Assembly (NCBI GenBank): GCA_963693105.1 | Contig: OY843752.1 | Coordinates: 1,178,001 to 1,242,000, forward strand | Reading direction: 5' to 3' | DNA: 64,000 bases | Origin: Oxydemutator sp963693105 | GTDB taxonomy: Bacteria; Pseudomonadota; Gammaproteobacteria; Poriferisulfidales; Oxydemutatoraceae | In this document: positions 44,638 to 56,418 of the stretch, in pieces | Layout of the letters: every line of letters starts with the position of its first letter | Numbering within the stretch: position 1 is the stretch's first letter | The notes under the pieces: generated by a model | Told to the model about the DNA's origin: nothing | Databases searched by the model: none | The model's input: the letters and a program-made list of their open reading frames with translations, nothing else | Made by a program: the position numbers and the translations under genes

Positions 44638-44842
44638 GCCTTGCGCCAGGAAAGGGGTTCAGGCGGCGCCTTCAGCCCCGCCGGCCTCACCGCGTTGCTG
44701 TTTGGCGTTGTATTCGCGCCGCCGCCGCGCGGCCTGATTGCCCGGCACTGCATCCGCCCGGAAACCTGCAAAAGCTCAGACACCTTTGGCACTCTGATCT
44801 GCGAGGAGAGCCATGCAAATCCATCGTGTCGGATACCGCATC
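44638..44842 (+). other. Intergenic segment between rpoC and the insertion sequence
   Basis: About 200 bases without a supported gene. It contains GC-rich partial palindromes just after the rpoC stop (GGCGGCGCC) but no hairpin with a T-run. It is probably part of the original rpoC-rpsL intergenic region displaced by the IS. Confidence 0.4.
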
Positions 44843-45870
44843 AAGGGGTATTCACAAGTAGTCAAATTAGGGCATCTTTGGGATATGACGAGCAAAGATG
44901 CCCTGCAACGTATCAAAATCCTTGAGTTCGCCGAGCGGCACGGACAGGGCGCCGCTATCGATGCCTTTGAAGTCAGTTCGCGTACGCTGTATCGCTGGCG
45001 GCGCGCGCTCAAACTTCACAATAACCGCATCAGCGCACTCACCCCCAAATCATGCGCGCCGCACCGCAAACGGCCTCCGGCCACCGCGCCCGCCGTGGCC
45101 GCGCAAATACGCGCCATGCGTTTCCACAAACACCACCCCAATATGGGCAAAGTCACCATCCACGCCAGCGAGGAGTTCCGCGACTGGTGCCGCGAGAACC
45201 GGGTGGCGCTGCCGAGCGTGTCCACCATCGGGCGCATCATCGCCCGTGCGCCGGATAAAATGCGCCACGCCCCCGTCCGCCTCGGGCCGCGCGGACAGCC
45301 CAAATCCGTGCGCAGAGCGCACAAAACACGCCGCATCAAAGACTATCAACCCGCCCCGCTGGAACTCATCGCCGGCGATACCATCGTGCGCATGCGCGAT
45401 GGCATCCGACGCTACCTCACCACCTTCATCGACCCCAACAGCCGCCTGGCCGTCGCCTTCGCTTCGCGCACCGCCTCCAGCCGACAAGCCACCCTCACCC
45501 TCAACGCCCTCATCGACCTGCTGCCGACAGCACCCAAATACCTGCTCACCGACAACGGCTCCGAGTTCATGGGCGACTTCCAAAAACGACTCGATGAACT
45601 CCACATCACCCACTGGTGGACCTACCCCAACTCTCCCAAAATGAACCCTCACGCCGAACGCTTCAACCGCACCATCCAAGAGAGTTTTGTCGACTATCAC
45701 GACGACCTCCTGTTCTCCGACCTGACCCTATTCAACCAAAAACTCGCCGAATGGCTGGTCTTCTACAACACCCAAAGACCACACCTTTCCCTCAAACGCC
45801 AATCTCCCATACAATACCTCTCACAACAACTTCCATACTGCCAAAGGTATTGGACTTGTACAAAACCTTT
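44843..45870 (+). mobile_element. IS481-like insertion sequence, approximate limits
   Basis: About 1 kb around one DDE transposase gene. The left boundary region AAGGGGTATTCACAAGT (from 44843) resembles the reverse complement of the right region, AAAGGTTTTGTACAAGT (45870 back to 45854), giving imperfect terminal inverted repeats. I could not define a target-site duplication, so ends may be off by some bases. Inserted between rpoC and rpsL, in the same orientation as both. Confidence 0.6.
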
Positions 45871-45910
45871 ACTTGCGGACGATTTCCCGGTACACTCCCG
45901 AATGCCGTGA
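44885..45910 (+). CDS. IS481-like DDE transposase
   Basis: About 341 residues from ATG 44885 (MTSKDALQRIK); an upstream ATG at 44813 lies outside the likely left IR. An N-terminal helix-turn-helix (AAIDAFEVSSRTLYRWRRAL) is followed by the rve/integrase core with ELIAGDTI, LLTDNGSEFMGDF and NPHAERFNRTIQE, giving the D, D and E. The usual family C-terminus CQRYWTCTK is reached at the right IR, but no stop occurs there and the frame runs on about 14 codons into flanking DNA. Confidence 0.85.
   Translation: MTSKDALQRIKILEFAERHGQGAAIDAFEVSSRTLYRWRRALKLHNNRISALTPKSCAPHRKRPPATAPAVAAQIRAMRFHKHHPNMGKVTIHASEEFRDWCRENRVALPSVSTIGRIIARAPDKMRHAPVRLGPRGQPKSVRRAHKTRRIKDYQPAPLELIAGDTIVRMRDGIRRYLTTFIDPNSRLAVAFASRTASSRQATLTLNALIDLLPTAPKYLLTDNGSEFMGDFQKRLDELHITHWWTYPNSPKMNPHAERFNRTIQESFVDYHDDLLFSDLTLFNQKLAEWLVFYNTQRPHLSLKRQSPIQYLSQQLPYCQRYWTCTKPLLADDFPVHSRMP
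45868..45896 (+). promoter_or_regulatory. Candidate promoter spanning the IS right end, upstream of rpsL
   Basis: TTTACT (45868-45873) and TACACT (45891-45896) with a 17-base spacer. The -35 lies at the IS edge and the -10 in the flank, about 70 bases before rpsL. Each hexamer matches consensus at four of six positions. Confidence 0.3.
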
Positions 45911-45967
45911 ACCTTTCCTGCCGGGTGGCGGGGGAGGTTTGTTTCTATTTTCATTGCCTGGAGAACC

Positions 45968-46342
45968 ATGGCGACAATCAACCAACTGGTGCGTAAGCCC
46001 AGGAAGCGCAAAATTGTCAAGAGCAGCGTAACCGCGCTCGAAAACTCCCCGCAAAAACGGGGTGTGTGCGTTCGCGTGTACACGACAACCCCGAAGAAGC
46101 CGAACTCGGCGTTGCGCAAAGTCGCCCGCGTCCGCCTGACGAACGGCTACGAAGTCACCGCCTACATCGGCGGCGAGGGGCACAACCTGCAGGAGCACTC
46201 GGTGGTGCTGATTCGCGGCGGCCGCGTCAAGGACCTGCCCGGCGTCCGCTACCACACCGTGCGCGGCAGCCTGGACACGCAGGGTGTCGAGGGAAGAAAG
46301 CAGGGCCGTTCGAAATACGGGGCGAAACGCTCCGACGCCTGA
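45968..46342 (+). CDS. rpsL: 30S ribosomal protein S12
   Basis: 124 residues. Decoding-centre loops TTTPKKPNSALRK (Lys43) and GRVKDLPGVRYH (Lys88, Asp89) have the streptomycin-sensitive wild-type residues. GGAG precedes the ATG. First gene of the str operon, now separated from rpoC by the IS. Confidence 0.98.
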   Translation: MATINQLVRKPRKRKIVKSSVTALENSPQKRGVCVRVYTTTPKKPNSALRKVARVRLTNGYEVTAYIGGEGHNLQEHSVVLIRGGRVKDLPGVRYHTVRGSLDTQGVEGRKQGRSKYGAKRSDA

Positions 46343-46352
46343 GGCGAATCCG

Positions 46353-46820
46353 ATGCCGCGACGCAGAGAAGTACCGAAAAGGCAGGTCACACTGGACCCC
46401 AAATACCAGGACGAGACGCTCGCCAAGTTCATCAACCTGCTGATGAAGGCCGGCAAGCGCTCGCGCGCCGAGAAGATCGTCTATGGCGCGCTCGACAAGG
46501 CCTCGAGGGCGTCCGGCGACGAACTCGATGTTTTCAAGACGGCGCTGGAGAACGTGAAGCCGCGCGTCGAGGTCAAGTCACGCCGCGTCGGCGGCGCCAC
46601 CTACCAGGTGCCTGTCGAAGTGCGCCCGGTGCGCCAGTTGACGCTGGCGATGCGCTGGCTGATTGAGGCCGCCCGCAAGCGCGGCCCGCAGTCCATGGTC
46701 GAGAAACTGGCGGCGGAACTGGCCGACGCCTTCAACAACAAGGGCGCGGCGATCAAGCGGCGTGAAGACACGCTGAAGATGGCGGAGGCCAACAAGGCCT
46801 TCTCGCATTACCGGTGGTGA
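46353..46820 (+). CDS. rpsG: 30S ribosomal protein S7
   Basis: 155 residues starting MPRRREVPKRQV, with FINLLMKAGKRSRAEKIVYGAL and the beta-hairpin region RRVGGATYQVPVEVRP. It nucleates assembly of the 30S head; in E. coli it represses the str operon. The in-frame extension upstream overlaps rpsL and is not used. Confidence 0.97.
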   Translation: MPRRREVPKRQVTLDPKYQDETLAKFINLLMKAGKRSRAEKIVYGALDKASRASGDELDVFKTALENVKPRVEVKSRRVGGATYQVPVEVRPVRQLTLAMRWLIEAARKRGPQSMVEKLAAELADAFNNKGAAIKRREDTLKMAEANKAFSHYRW

Positions 46821-46822
46821 CG

Positions 46823-48922
<2,100 letters not shown>

Positions 48923-48934
48923 CGGAGACTCACG

Positions 48935-50125
<1,191 letters not shown>

Positions 50126-50156
50126 GCGCCGGGACACGGGACGGAATCAGACAAGC

Positions 50157-50474
50157 ATGGAACAGACGAGCCAGAGAATACGAATACGCCTGAAGGCGTT
50201 CGACTACCGCCTGCTTGACAAGTCGGTTCACGAGATCATCGAGACGGCGAGGCGCACCGGCGCCCGCATCAAGGGGCCGATTCCGTTGCCGACCCGGATC
50301 GAGCGTTTCACCGTGCTGATTTCGCCGCACGTGGACAAAGACGCGCGCGACCAGTACGAGATCCGCACCCACAAGCGCATCATCGACATCCTTGACCCGA
50401 CCGAAAAAACAGTGGACGCGCTGATGAAACTCGACCTCGCGGCGGGCGTCAACGTGCAGATTAAATTGAATTAG
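50157..50474 (+). CDS. rpsJ: 30S ribosomal protein S10
   Basis: 105 residues, with IRIRLKAFDYRLLDKS and PLPTRIERFTVL. It serves both in the 30S head and as NusE in antitermination. The gap from tuf is 31 bases, too short for an E. coli-type S10 leader that binds L4. Confidence 0.96.
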   Translation: MEQTSQRIRIRLKAFDYRLLDKSVHEIIETARRTGARIKGPIPLPTRIERFTVLISPHVDKDARDQYEIRTHKRIIDILDPTEKTVDALMKLDLAAGVNVQIKLN

Positions 50475-50483
50475 GAGCGGGTT

Positions 50484-51131
50484 GTGGCACTTGGATTGAT
50501 TGGCAAAAAGGTCGGAATGACCCGTGTTTTCTCGGAAGACGGCCGCTCGGTCGCGGTGACGGTTGTGCACGTGCCCGTCAATCGCGTGGCGCAGGTGAAG
50601 ACCGTCAAAAACGACGGCTATCCGGCGGTGCAGCTGAGCGCCGGGCAACGCAAACCGTCGCGGCTGGCAAAACCGCTGGCCGGGCTTTTCAAGAAAGCCG
50701 GGATCGAGGCCGGCGGCGTCATCCGCGAGTTTCGCGTCAGCGAGGCCGAACTGAAAGAAGTCGGAGAAGAAATCGGCGTTGAACTCTTCGAGCCGGGGCA
50801 CAAGGTCAGCGTCACCGGCATCAGCCAGGGCAAGGGCTTCGCCGGCGCCATCAAGCGCCACGGCTTCCGCAGCCAGGACGCGAGCCACGGCAACTCCCTG
50901 TCGCACCGCGCGCTGGGCTCGGTCGGCCAGTGTCAAATGCCCGGGCGCGTGTTCAAGGGCAAGAAAATGCCGGGGCAGATGGGCAACGTGCGCGTGACGA
51001 CCCGCAACCTGGAAGTGGTCCGGGTGGACAAGGAAAAGGAATTGCTGCTCATCAAGGGCGCGGTGGCTGGCAGTCGCGGCAACACCGTCATCGTGCATCG
51101 GCACGAAGAGGCGCATGGTGATGGAACTTGA
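50484..51131 (+). CDS. rplC: 50S ribosomal protein L3
   Basis: 215 residues from a GTG start with GGAG upstream. LIGKKVGMTRVF begins the chain, and the extension GFAGAIKRHGFRSQDASHGNS reaches the peptidyl transferase centre. It overlaps rplD by 17 bases, or 11 if rplD starts at the second ATG. Confidence 0.97.
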   Translation: MALGLIGKKVGMTRVFSEDGRSVAVTVVHVPVNRVAQVKTVKNDGYPAVQLSAGQRKPSRLAKPLAGLFKKAGIEAGGVIREFRVSEAELKEVGEEIGVELFEPGHKVSVTGISQGKGFAGAIKRHGFRSQDASHGNSLSHRALGSVGQCQMPGRVFKGKKMPGQMGNVRVTTRNLEVVRVDKEKELLLIKGAVAGSRGNTVIVHRHEEAHGDGT

Positions 51132-51723
51132 ACTCAACGGCGGTGGTTCGATGACCGTCGCCGACGGCGTGTTTGACCGCAGCTACAACGAGGCGCTGGT
51201 GCACCAGACGGTCGTGGCTTTTCTTGCCGGCGCGCGCAGCGGCACGCGGGCGCAGAAAAACCGTTCAGACGTGTCCGGCGGCGGCCGCAAACCGTGGCGC
51301 CAGAAAGGAACCGGCAACGCCCGCGCCGGCACCAACCGCAGCCCGCTGTGGAGAGGCGGTGGCCGCACTTTTGCCGCGCGTCCGCGCGACTTCAGCAAGA
51401 AAGTCAACCGCAAGATGTACCGCGGCGCATTGCGCTCACTGTTGTCCGAACTGTACCGCCGCGGCCACCTGCACATCGTTGACGAGTTGAGCGTGGCCGA
51501 ACCCAGGACCCGCCTGCTGGCCGAAAAACTGCGGGCATACGATTTTGACTCGGTGCTGATCGTGACCGCGGAGCACGACGACAATCTGATGCTGGCCGCC
51601 AACAACCTGCCGGGCGTCGGCGTTTTGCCCGCGACCCGGCTGGATCCGGTCAACCTGATGCGCTTTGAGCACATCCTGGCGCCGCGCGGCGCCGTCGAAA
51701 AAATTCAGGAGTGGCTGGCATGA
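51115..51723 (+). CDS. rplD: 50S ribosomal protein L4
   Basis: 202 residues (200 from ATG 51121). The extended loop that lines the exit tunnel is present (KPWRQKGTGNARAGTNRSPLWRGGG, quoted by its core KGTGNARAGT). In E. coli L4 represses the S10 operon. It overlaps rplW by four bases. Confidence 0.96.
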   Translation: MVMELELNGGGSMTVADGVFDRSYNEALVHQTVVAFLAGARSGTRAQKNRSDVSGGGRKPWRQKGTGNARAGTNRSPLWRGGGRTFAARPRDFSKKVNRKMYRGALRSLLSELYRRGHLHIVDELSVAEPRTRLLAEKLRAYDFDSVLIVTAEHDDNLMLAANNLPGVGVLPATRLDPVNLMRFEHILAPRGAVEKIQEWLA

Positions 51724-52025
51724 AAGTGACGCTCCCGGGTGAAAAGCTGCGCAAGATCATCCTGGCGCCGCACGTTTCCGAAAAAGCCACCAATGCGATG
51801 ATCAACAACCAGCACGTGTTCCGGGTTCTGCCCGCCGCGACCAGCCGCCAGGTGCGCCAGGCAATCGAGACCTGCTTTGACGTCAAGGTCAAAAAGGTCA
51901 ATCTGGTCAATGTCAAGGGCAAGCGCAAGGGCACCGGGCGCAACCGCGGCCGCCGCATCCACTGGAAGAAGGCCTATGTCTCGTTGCAGCAGGGCTATAG
52001 CATCAACCTGACCGGCTCGGACTGA
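51720..52025 (+). CDS. rplW: 50S ribosomal protein L23
   Basis: 101 residues, with ILAPHVSEKATNAM and FDVKVKKVNLVNVKGK. It sits at the tunnel exit and docks trigger factor and SRP. ATG 51720 is chosen over the GTG nine bases upstream. Confidence 0.96.
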   Translation: MKVTLPGEKLRKIILAPHVSEKATNAMINNQHVFRVLPAATSRQVRQAIETCFDVKVKKVNLVNVKGKRKGTGRNRGRRIHWKKAYVSLQQGYSINLTGSD

Positions 52026-52037
52026 GGAAATCAAGCG

Positions 52038-52862
52038 ATGGCTGTTATCAAATCGAAGCCGACCACGCCGAGCAGGCGTTTTAATGTACGCCTGGACCGC
52101 AGCGGCCTGCACAAGGGCGGCGGCCACCGTCCGCTGCTGGAAAAGAAGACCGGCGGCGGCGGCCGCAACAACCGGGGCCGAATCACCGTGCGCCACATCG
52201 GCGGCGGCCACAAGCAGCGTTACCGCGTGATGGATTTCAAGCGCGGCAAGGACGATATCCCGTGCCGTGTCGAGCGCCTCGAATACGACCCCAACCGCAG
52301 CGCCCGCATTGCCTTGCTGCTGTACGCCGACGGCGAGCGGCGTTATATCATCGCCCCCGCCGGCCTGTCGCCCGGTGATCCGCTGGTTTCCGGCCTGGAC
52401 GTGCCGGTGAGGACCGGCAACGCCATGCCGTTGTCGAACATGCCGCTGGGCACGATCGTCCATTGCATCGAGTTGAAACCCGGCAAGGGCGCCCAAATTG
52501 CGCGCAGTGCGGGTACAATGGCGCAATACATCGCGCGCGAGGGTGGCTTCGCCACTTTGCGCCTGCGCTCCGGCGAAATGCGCCGGGTGCCGGATTCATG
52601 CCGTGCGACCATCGGCGAAGTCGGCAACAACGAACACAACCTGGTCAAGTTGGGCAAGGCCGGCGCCAAGCGCTGGCGCGGCGTGCGGCCGACGGTGCGC
52701 GGCGTGGCGATGAACCCGGTGGACCATCCGCACGGCGGAGGCGAGGGCAAGACCTCGGGCGGCCGGCACCCGGTCACGCCGTGGGGCAAGCCGACCAAAG
52801 GTTATAAAACGCGCAGGAACAGGGCGACCGACCGCTTTATCGTGCGCAAAAAGAAACGTTGA
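52038..52862 (+). CDS. rplB: 50S ribosomal protein L2
   Basis: 274 residues. It has GGGRNNRGRITVRHIGGGHK in the N-domain and the C-terminal GVAMNPVDHPHGGGEG, which carries the conserved His near the peptidyl transferase centre. Confidence 0.98.
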   Translation: MAVIKSKPTTPSRRFNVRLDRSGLHKGGGHRPLLEKKTGGGGRNNRGRITVRHIGGGHKQRYRVMDFKRGKDDIPCRVERLEYDPNRSARIALLLYADGERRYIIAPAGLSPGDPLVSGLDVPVRTGNAMPLSNMPLGTIVHCIELKPGKGAQIARSAGTMAQYIAREGGFATLRLRSGEMRRVPDSCRATIGEVGNNEHNLVKLGKAGAKRWRGVRPTVRGVAMNPVDHPHGGGEGKTSGGRHPVTPWGKPTKGYKTRRNRATDRFIVRKKKR

Positions 52863-52879
52863 CGAAACAATAGGGAGAC

Positions 52880-53161
52880 ATGGCTCGTTCACTCAATAAA
52901 GGTCCGTTTGTTGACGACCACCTGATGAAGAAAGTTCTGAAGGCGCTGGAATCAAAGGACAAGAAGCCGATCAGGACCTGGTCGCGGCGCTCGATGGTCG
53001 TGCCCGATATGGTGGGCTTGACAATCGCGGTGCACAACGGACGCAACCACATGCCGATACACATCAACGAACAGATGGTGGGGCACAAACTGGGCGAGTT
53101 TGCGCCGACGCGCACTTTCAAGCAGCACTCCGGCGACCGCAAGGTCAAAGGCGCGGTCTGA
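52880..53161 (+). CDS. rpsS: 30S ribosomal protein S19
   Basis: 93 residues, MARSLNKGPFVDDHLMKKV at the start and GHKLGEFAPTRTF near the end. It binds 16S rRNA in the head with S13. Confidence 0.97.
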   Translation: MARSLNKGPFVDDHLMKKVLKALESKDKKPIRTWSRRSMVVPDMVGLTIAVHNGRNHMPIHINEQMVGHKLGEFAPTRTFKQHSGDRKVKGAV

Positions 53162-53174
53162 CGGAGTAACGGCG

Positions 53175-53507
53175 ATGGAAGTTTCAGCCAGATTGAAAGC
53201 CTGCCGCGTATCGGCGCGCAAATGCCGCCTCGTGGTGGACCGCATTCGCGGGCTTGCGGTCGGCGACGCGCTTGAATTGCTGCGCTTCGGCAAGACGCGC
53301 CCGGCGTTTTACGTGCTGAAGGTGCTGGAGTCCGCGGTTGCCAATGCCGAGAACAACGAAGGAGCCGATATTGACGAACTCAAAATCAAGCGGATTACAG
53401 TGGACGAAGGGCCGGTGATGAAGCGTTTTCGCCCGAGGGCGAAAGGCCGCGCCTCCGCCATCATCAAGCGCACCAGCCACATCGGCCTGGTGCTGGGCGA
53501 CGGTTGA
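53175..53507 (+). CDS. rplV: 50S ribosomal protein L22
   Basis: 110 residues from ATG 53175 (MEVSARLKACRVSARKCRLV). The tunnel-lining hairpin includes MKRFRPRAKGRAS. The open frame continues upstream through rpsS but is not family-like there. Confidence 0.96.
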   Translation: MEVSARLKACRVSARKCRLVVDRIRGLAVGDALELLRFGKTRPAFYVLKVLESAVANAENNEGADIDELKIKRITVDEGPVMKRFRPRAKGRASAIIKRTSHIGLVLGDG

Positions 53508-53517
53508 GGTCCGGGCG

Positions 53518-54270
53518 ATGGGACAGAAAGTACATCCGACGGGCTTCAGGCTGGGAATCGTCACCGACTGGTCTTCGAAGTGGCTCGCCGAGCGCGGCGA
53601 ATACACCAGAATACTCCACAGCGACCTGGAGATACGCAAATACCTGCAACAGAAACTGGCGCACGCGTCGGTCAGCCATATCCAGATTGAGCGCCCGGCC
53701 GGCGCCGCGCGCATCATCATTCATACTGCGCGCCCCGGCATCGTCATCGGCAAGAAAGGCGAGGACATCGAGGCGCTGCGGCGCGAGATTGCCCGCCGCA
53801 TGGAGCTGAATATCGGCAACGTGCAACTGAACATCGAGGAAATTCGCAAGCCGGAAATGGACGCGGCGCTGGTCGCCGAAAGCGTCGCCAGGCAGCTCGA
53901 AAGACGCATCATGTTCCGGCGCGCGATGAAGCGCGCGGTGCAAAATGCGATGCGCCTCGGCGCGCAGGGCATCAAGATCGCGGTCGCCGGGCGCCTCAAC
54001 GGCGCCGAAATCGCGCGTTCCGAGTGGTACCACGAAGGCCGCGTTCCGCTGCACACGCTGTCGGCGCGCATTGATTACGGGTTCACCGAGGCCAGGACAA
54101 CCTACGGCACCATCGGTGTCAAGGTCTGGATTTACGGCGGTGACGCCCGGGACATCCACGAGACCGCCGAGAGTCCGGCCAAGCCGTCCAAACCGGCCAA
54201 GCCAGCCCAACCGGCCAAGCCGGCCCAACCGGCCAGGCCGGCCAAACCTGCCAAGCCGGCGGCGGCCTGA
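53518..54270 (+). CDS. rpsC: 30S ribosomal protein S3 with Pro/Ala/Lys-rich tail
   Basis: 250 residues. KH domain with ARPGIVIGKKGEDIEALR and the C-domain with LNGAEIARSEWYHEGRVPLHTL. The normal S3 core ends near residue 217. The last ~30 residues are a low-complexity run of PAKP/PAQP/PARP units encoded by an imperfect 9/18-base DNA repeat (about 54175-54262). Confidence 0.96.
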   Translation: MGQKVHPTGFRLGIVTDWSSKWLAERGEYTRILHSDLEIRKYLQQKLAHASVSHIQIERPAGAARIIIHTARPGIVIGKKGEDIEALRREIARRMELNIGNVQLNIEEIRKPEMDAALVAESVARQLERRIMFRRAMKRAVQNAMRLGAQGIKIAVAGRLNGAEIARSEWYHEGRVPLHTLSARIDYGFTEARTTYGTIGVKVWIYGGDARDIHETAESPAKPSKPAKPAQPAKPAQPARPAKPAKPAAA

Positions 54271-54294
54271 GGGGCGCGGCGCAGGGAGACGACG

Positions 54295-54708
54295 ATGTTG
54301 CAACCAAAAAAAACCCGATACCGGAAACAGCACAAAGGCCGCAACCGGGGCCTGGCGATGAACGGCAACAAGGTCAGTTTCGGCGAATACGCGATGAAAG
54401 CGACCACGCGCGGGCGCATTACCGCGCGCCAGATCGAGGCCGCGCGGCGCGCCATGACCCGCTACGTCAAGCGCGGCGGCAAGATATGGATCCGTATTTT
54501 CCCGGACAAGCCGATCACCAAGAAGCCGCTGGAAGTGAGGCAGGGCAAAGGCAAGGGCAATGTGGAATACTGGGTCGCGCTGGTTCAGCCCGGCAAGGTT
54601 CTTTATGAGATCGAGGGCGTCAGCGAAGAGGTCGCGCGCGCGGCGTTTCGCCTGGCAAGCGCCAAGCTTTCGGTGAAAACGACGTTCGTCGCCAGAGGAA
54701 TGATGTGA
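54295..54708 (+). CDS. rplP: 50S ribosomal protein L16
   Basis: 137 residues, MLQPKKTRYRKQHKGRN at the start and the KPLEVRQGKGKGNVEYW loop near the A-site. Q replaces the more common M in that loop, and the preceding Arg is retained. The stop overlaps the rpmC start. Confidence 0.97.
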   Translation: MLQPKKTRYRKQHKGRNRGLAMNGNKVSFGEYAMKATTRGRITARQIEAARRAMTRYVKRGGKIWIRIFPDKPITKKPLEVRQGKGKGNVEYWVALVQPGKVLYEIEGVSEEVARAAFRLASAKLSVKTTFVARGMM

Positions 54709-54917
54709 TGAAAGTCAAAGAAATCAGGAAAAAGGACGAAGACGCCTTGCGCCGGGAATTGCAGGAATTGACCGAGGCGCGTTTCAAGCTGGGTTTGCAG
54801 GGCAAGAGCCAGCAGACCAAGCACCCCCATCGTTTCCGCGAGATGCGGCGCGACATCGCGAGGCTCAAAACCGTTCTCAGGGAGCGGCTGACCGATGCCG
54901 GGGAGTCGTTGTCGTGA
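54708..54917 (+). CDS. rpmC: 50S ribosomal protein L29
   Basis: 69 residues, two-helix protein with LQELTEARFKLGLQGKSQQ and REMRRDIARLKTVLRER. ATG 54708 overlaps the rplP stop, and its own end overlaps rpsQ. Confidence 0.95.
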   Translation: MKVKEIRKKDEDALRRELQELTEARFKLGLQGKSQQTKHPHRFREMRRDIARLKTVLRERLTDAGESLS

Positions 54918-55189
54918 ACGCGCAGGCCGGCAAACAACGCACACTGACGGGCAGCATCGTCAGCGACAAGATGGACAAGACCGTCACCGTGCGGGTGCAG
55001 CGCCAGTTCCCGCACCCGATGTACGGCAAGTACATCACCCGCAGCACCCGGCTCAAGGTGCACGACGAGAACAACGAGGGCCGCGTCGGCGACCTCGTGA
55101 CCATCGCCTCGTGCAGGCCGCTGTCGAAATTCAAGTCGTGGCGGCTGGTCGAGGTGGTCAGAAAAGCGCCGGAGGGCGGGTCGGCATGA
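54914..55189 (+). CDS. rpsQ: 30S ribosomal protein S17
   Basis: 91 residues from a GTG start. OB-fold with GSIVSDKMDKTVTVRVQRQ and GDLVTIASCRPLSKFKSW. It overlaps genes on both sides by four bases. Confidence 0.96.
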   Translation: MNAQAGKQRTLTGSIVSDKMDKTVTVRVQRQFPHPMYGKYITRSTRLKVHDENNEGRVGDLVTIASCRPLSKFKSWRLVEVVRKAPEGGSA

Positions 55190-55554
55190 TTCAGATGCAG
55201 ACATTTCTGAACGTGGCCGACAACAGCGGCGCCCGCAAGCTTCAGTGCATCAAGGTGCTGGGTGGTTCGCGCCGGCGTTACGCCAACATCGGCGACGTCA
55301 TCAAGGTCAGCGTCAAGGACGCCATCCCGCGCAGCCAGGTCAAGAAGGGCGAGGTCTATAACGCGGTGGTGGTGCGTACGTGCAAGGGTGTTCGCCGCGG
55401 CGACGGCTCCCTGATTCGCTTTGACAACAACGCCGCGGTGCTGCTGAACAACCAGCTCCAGGTCATCGGCACCCGCATCTTCGGCCCGGTGACGCGCGAG
55501 TTGCGCACCGAACGCTTTATGAAAATCATTTCGCTGGCGCCGGAGGTTTTGTAG
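55186..55554 (+). CDS. rplN: 50S ribosomal protein L14
   Basis: 122 residues, MIQMQTFLNVADNSGARK at the start and IFGPVTRELR near the end. Start of the spc gene order (rplN-rplX-rplE). No separate promoter is evident; the ATG overlaps the rpsQ stop. Confidence 0.97.
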   Translation: MIQMQTFLNVADNSGARKLQCIKVLGGSRRRYANIGDVIKVSVKDAIPRSQVKKGEVYNAVVVRTCKGVRRGDGSLIRFDNNAAVLLNNQLQVIGTRIFGPVTRELRTERFMKIISLAPEVL

Positions 55555-55872
55555 ATGAACAAGATACGCAAGGGCGACGAGGTGGTCGTCATCGCGGGCC
55601 GCGACAGGGGGCGCCATGGCAGGGTGCTCCGGGTCTCGACGGAGGACGGAAAAATCCTGGTCGAGAACGTCAACATCGTCAAGAAGACGGTGCGTCCGAA
55701 CCCCAACACCGGCGAGGCCGGCGGCATCGTCGAGCAGGAACGTCTTCTTGATGTTTCCAACGTGATGCTGCTCAATTCCGAGACCGGGAAAGGCGACCGC
55801 GCCGGTTTCAGAATCGAGGACGACGGCCGCAAGGTGCGCTATTTCAAGTCGAACGGCAAGGAGATTTCGTGA
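55555..55872 (+). CDS. rplX: 50S ribosomal protein L24
   Basis: 105 residues. The KOW-type core includes KGDEVVVIAGRDRGRHGRVLRV and VRPNPNTGEAGGI. It directly abuts rplN and overlaps rplE by one base. Confidence 0.97.
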   Translation: MNKIRKGDEVVVIAGRDRGRHGRVLRVSTEDGKILVENVNIVKKTVRPNPNTGEAGGIVEQERLLDVSNVMLLNSETGKGDRAGFRIEDDGRKVRYFKSNGKEIS

Positions 55873-56414
55873 TGGTGACGCAACTGGAGCAGACCTACAG
55901 AAAGGAGACGATCGGGCGTCTGATGAAGGAATTGGGGCACACCAACCCGATGCGGGCGCCGCGGCTGGTGAAGATAACCCTCAACATGGGCCTGGGAATG
56001 GCGGCGCGTGAGCGCAGCGCGATGGCCGCCGCGATGAAGGAACTCGCGTTGATTTCGGGCCAGCAGCCGTCGCTGACGCGCGCGCGCAAATCCATCGCCG
56101 GCTTCGGCATTCGCGACGGCTGGCCGATTGGCTGCCGGGTGACGCTGCGCCGCGCCAGGATGTACAGCTTTTTCGAGCGCCTCGTGAACATCGCCATCCC
56201 GCGCATCAGGGACTTTCGGGGATTGAGCCGCAAGTCCTTTGACGGGCGCGGCAATTTCACAATCGGCATCCGCGAGCAAATCGTGTTTCCGGAGATAGAC
56301 TACGACAAAGTGGACCAGCTGCGTGGGCTGGACATTGCGATTACCACCAGCACCACGTCCGATAAAGAGGCCGGCCATCTGCTGGCCGCTATGAATTTTC
56401 CGTTCAGGGACTGA
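55872..56414 (+). CDS. rplE: 50S ribosomal protein L5
   Basis: 180 residues, binding 5S rRNA. It has RLVKITLNMGLG and the RKSIAGFGIRDGWPIGCRVTLR region. In E. coli S8 represses the spc operon by binding near this start. ATG 55872 is chosen over the GTG three bases earlier. Confidence 0.97.
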   Translation: MVTQLEQTYRKETIGRLMKELGHTNPMRAPRLVKITLNMGLGMAARERSAMAAAMKELALISGQQPSLTRARKSIAGFGIRDGWPIGCRVTLRRARMYSFFERLVNIAIPRIRDFRGLSRKSFDGRGNFTIGIREQIVFPEIDYDKVDQLRGLDIAITTSTTSDKEAGHLLAAMNFPFRD

Positions 56415-56418
56415 AGAC

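Noticed and set aside
44638..44842. Rho-independent terminator after rpoC
   Set aside because: GC-rich partial palindromes are present but no stable stem followed by a T-run.
54175..54262. CRISPR-like or satellite repeat in the 3' end of rpsC
   Set aside because: The repeat is an in-frame low-complexity PAKP coding stretch with no spacers.
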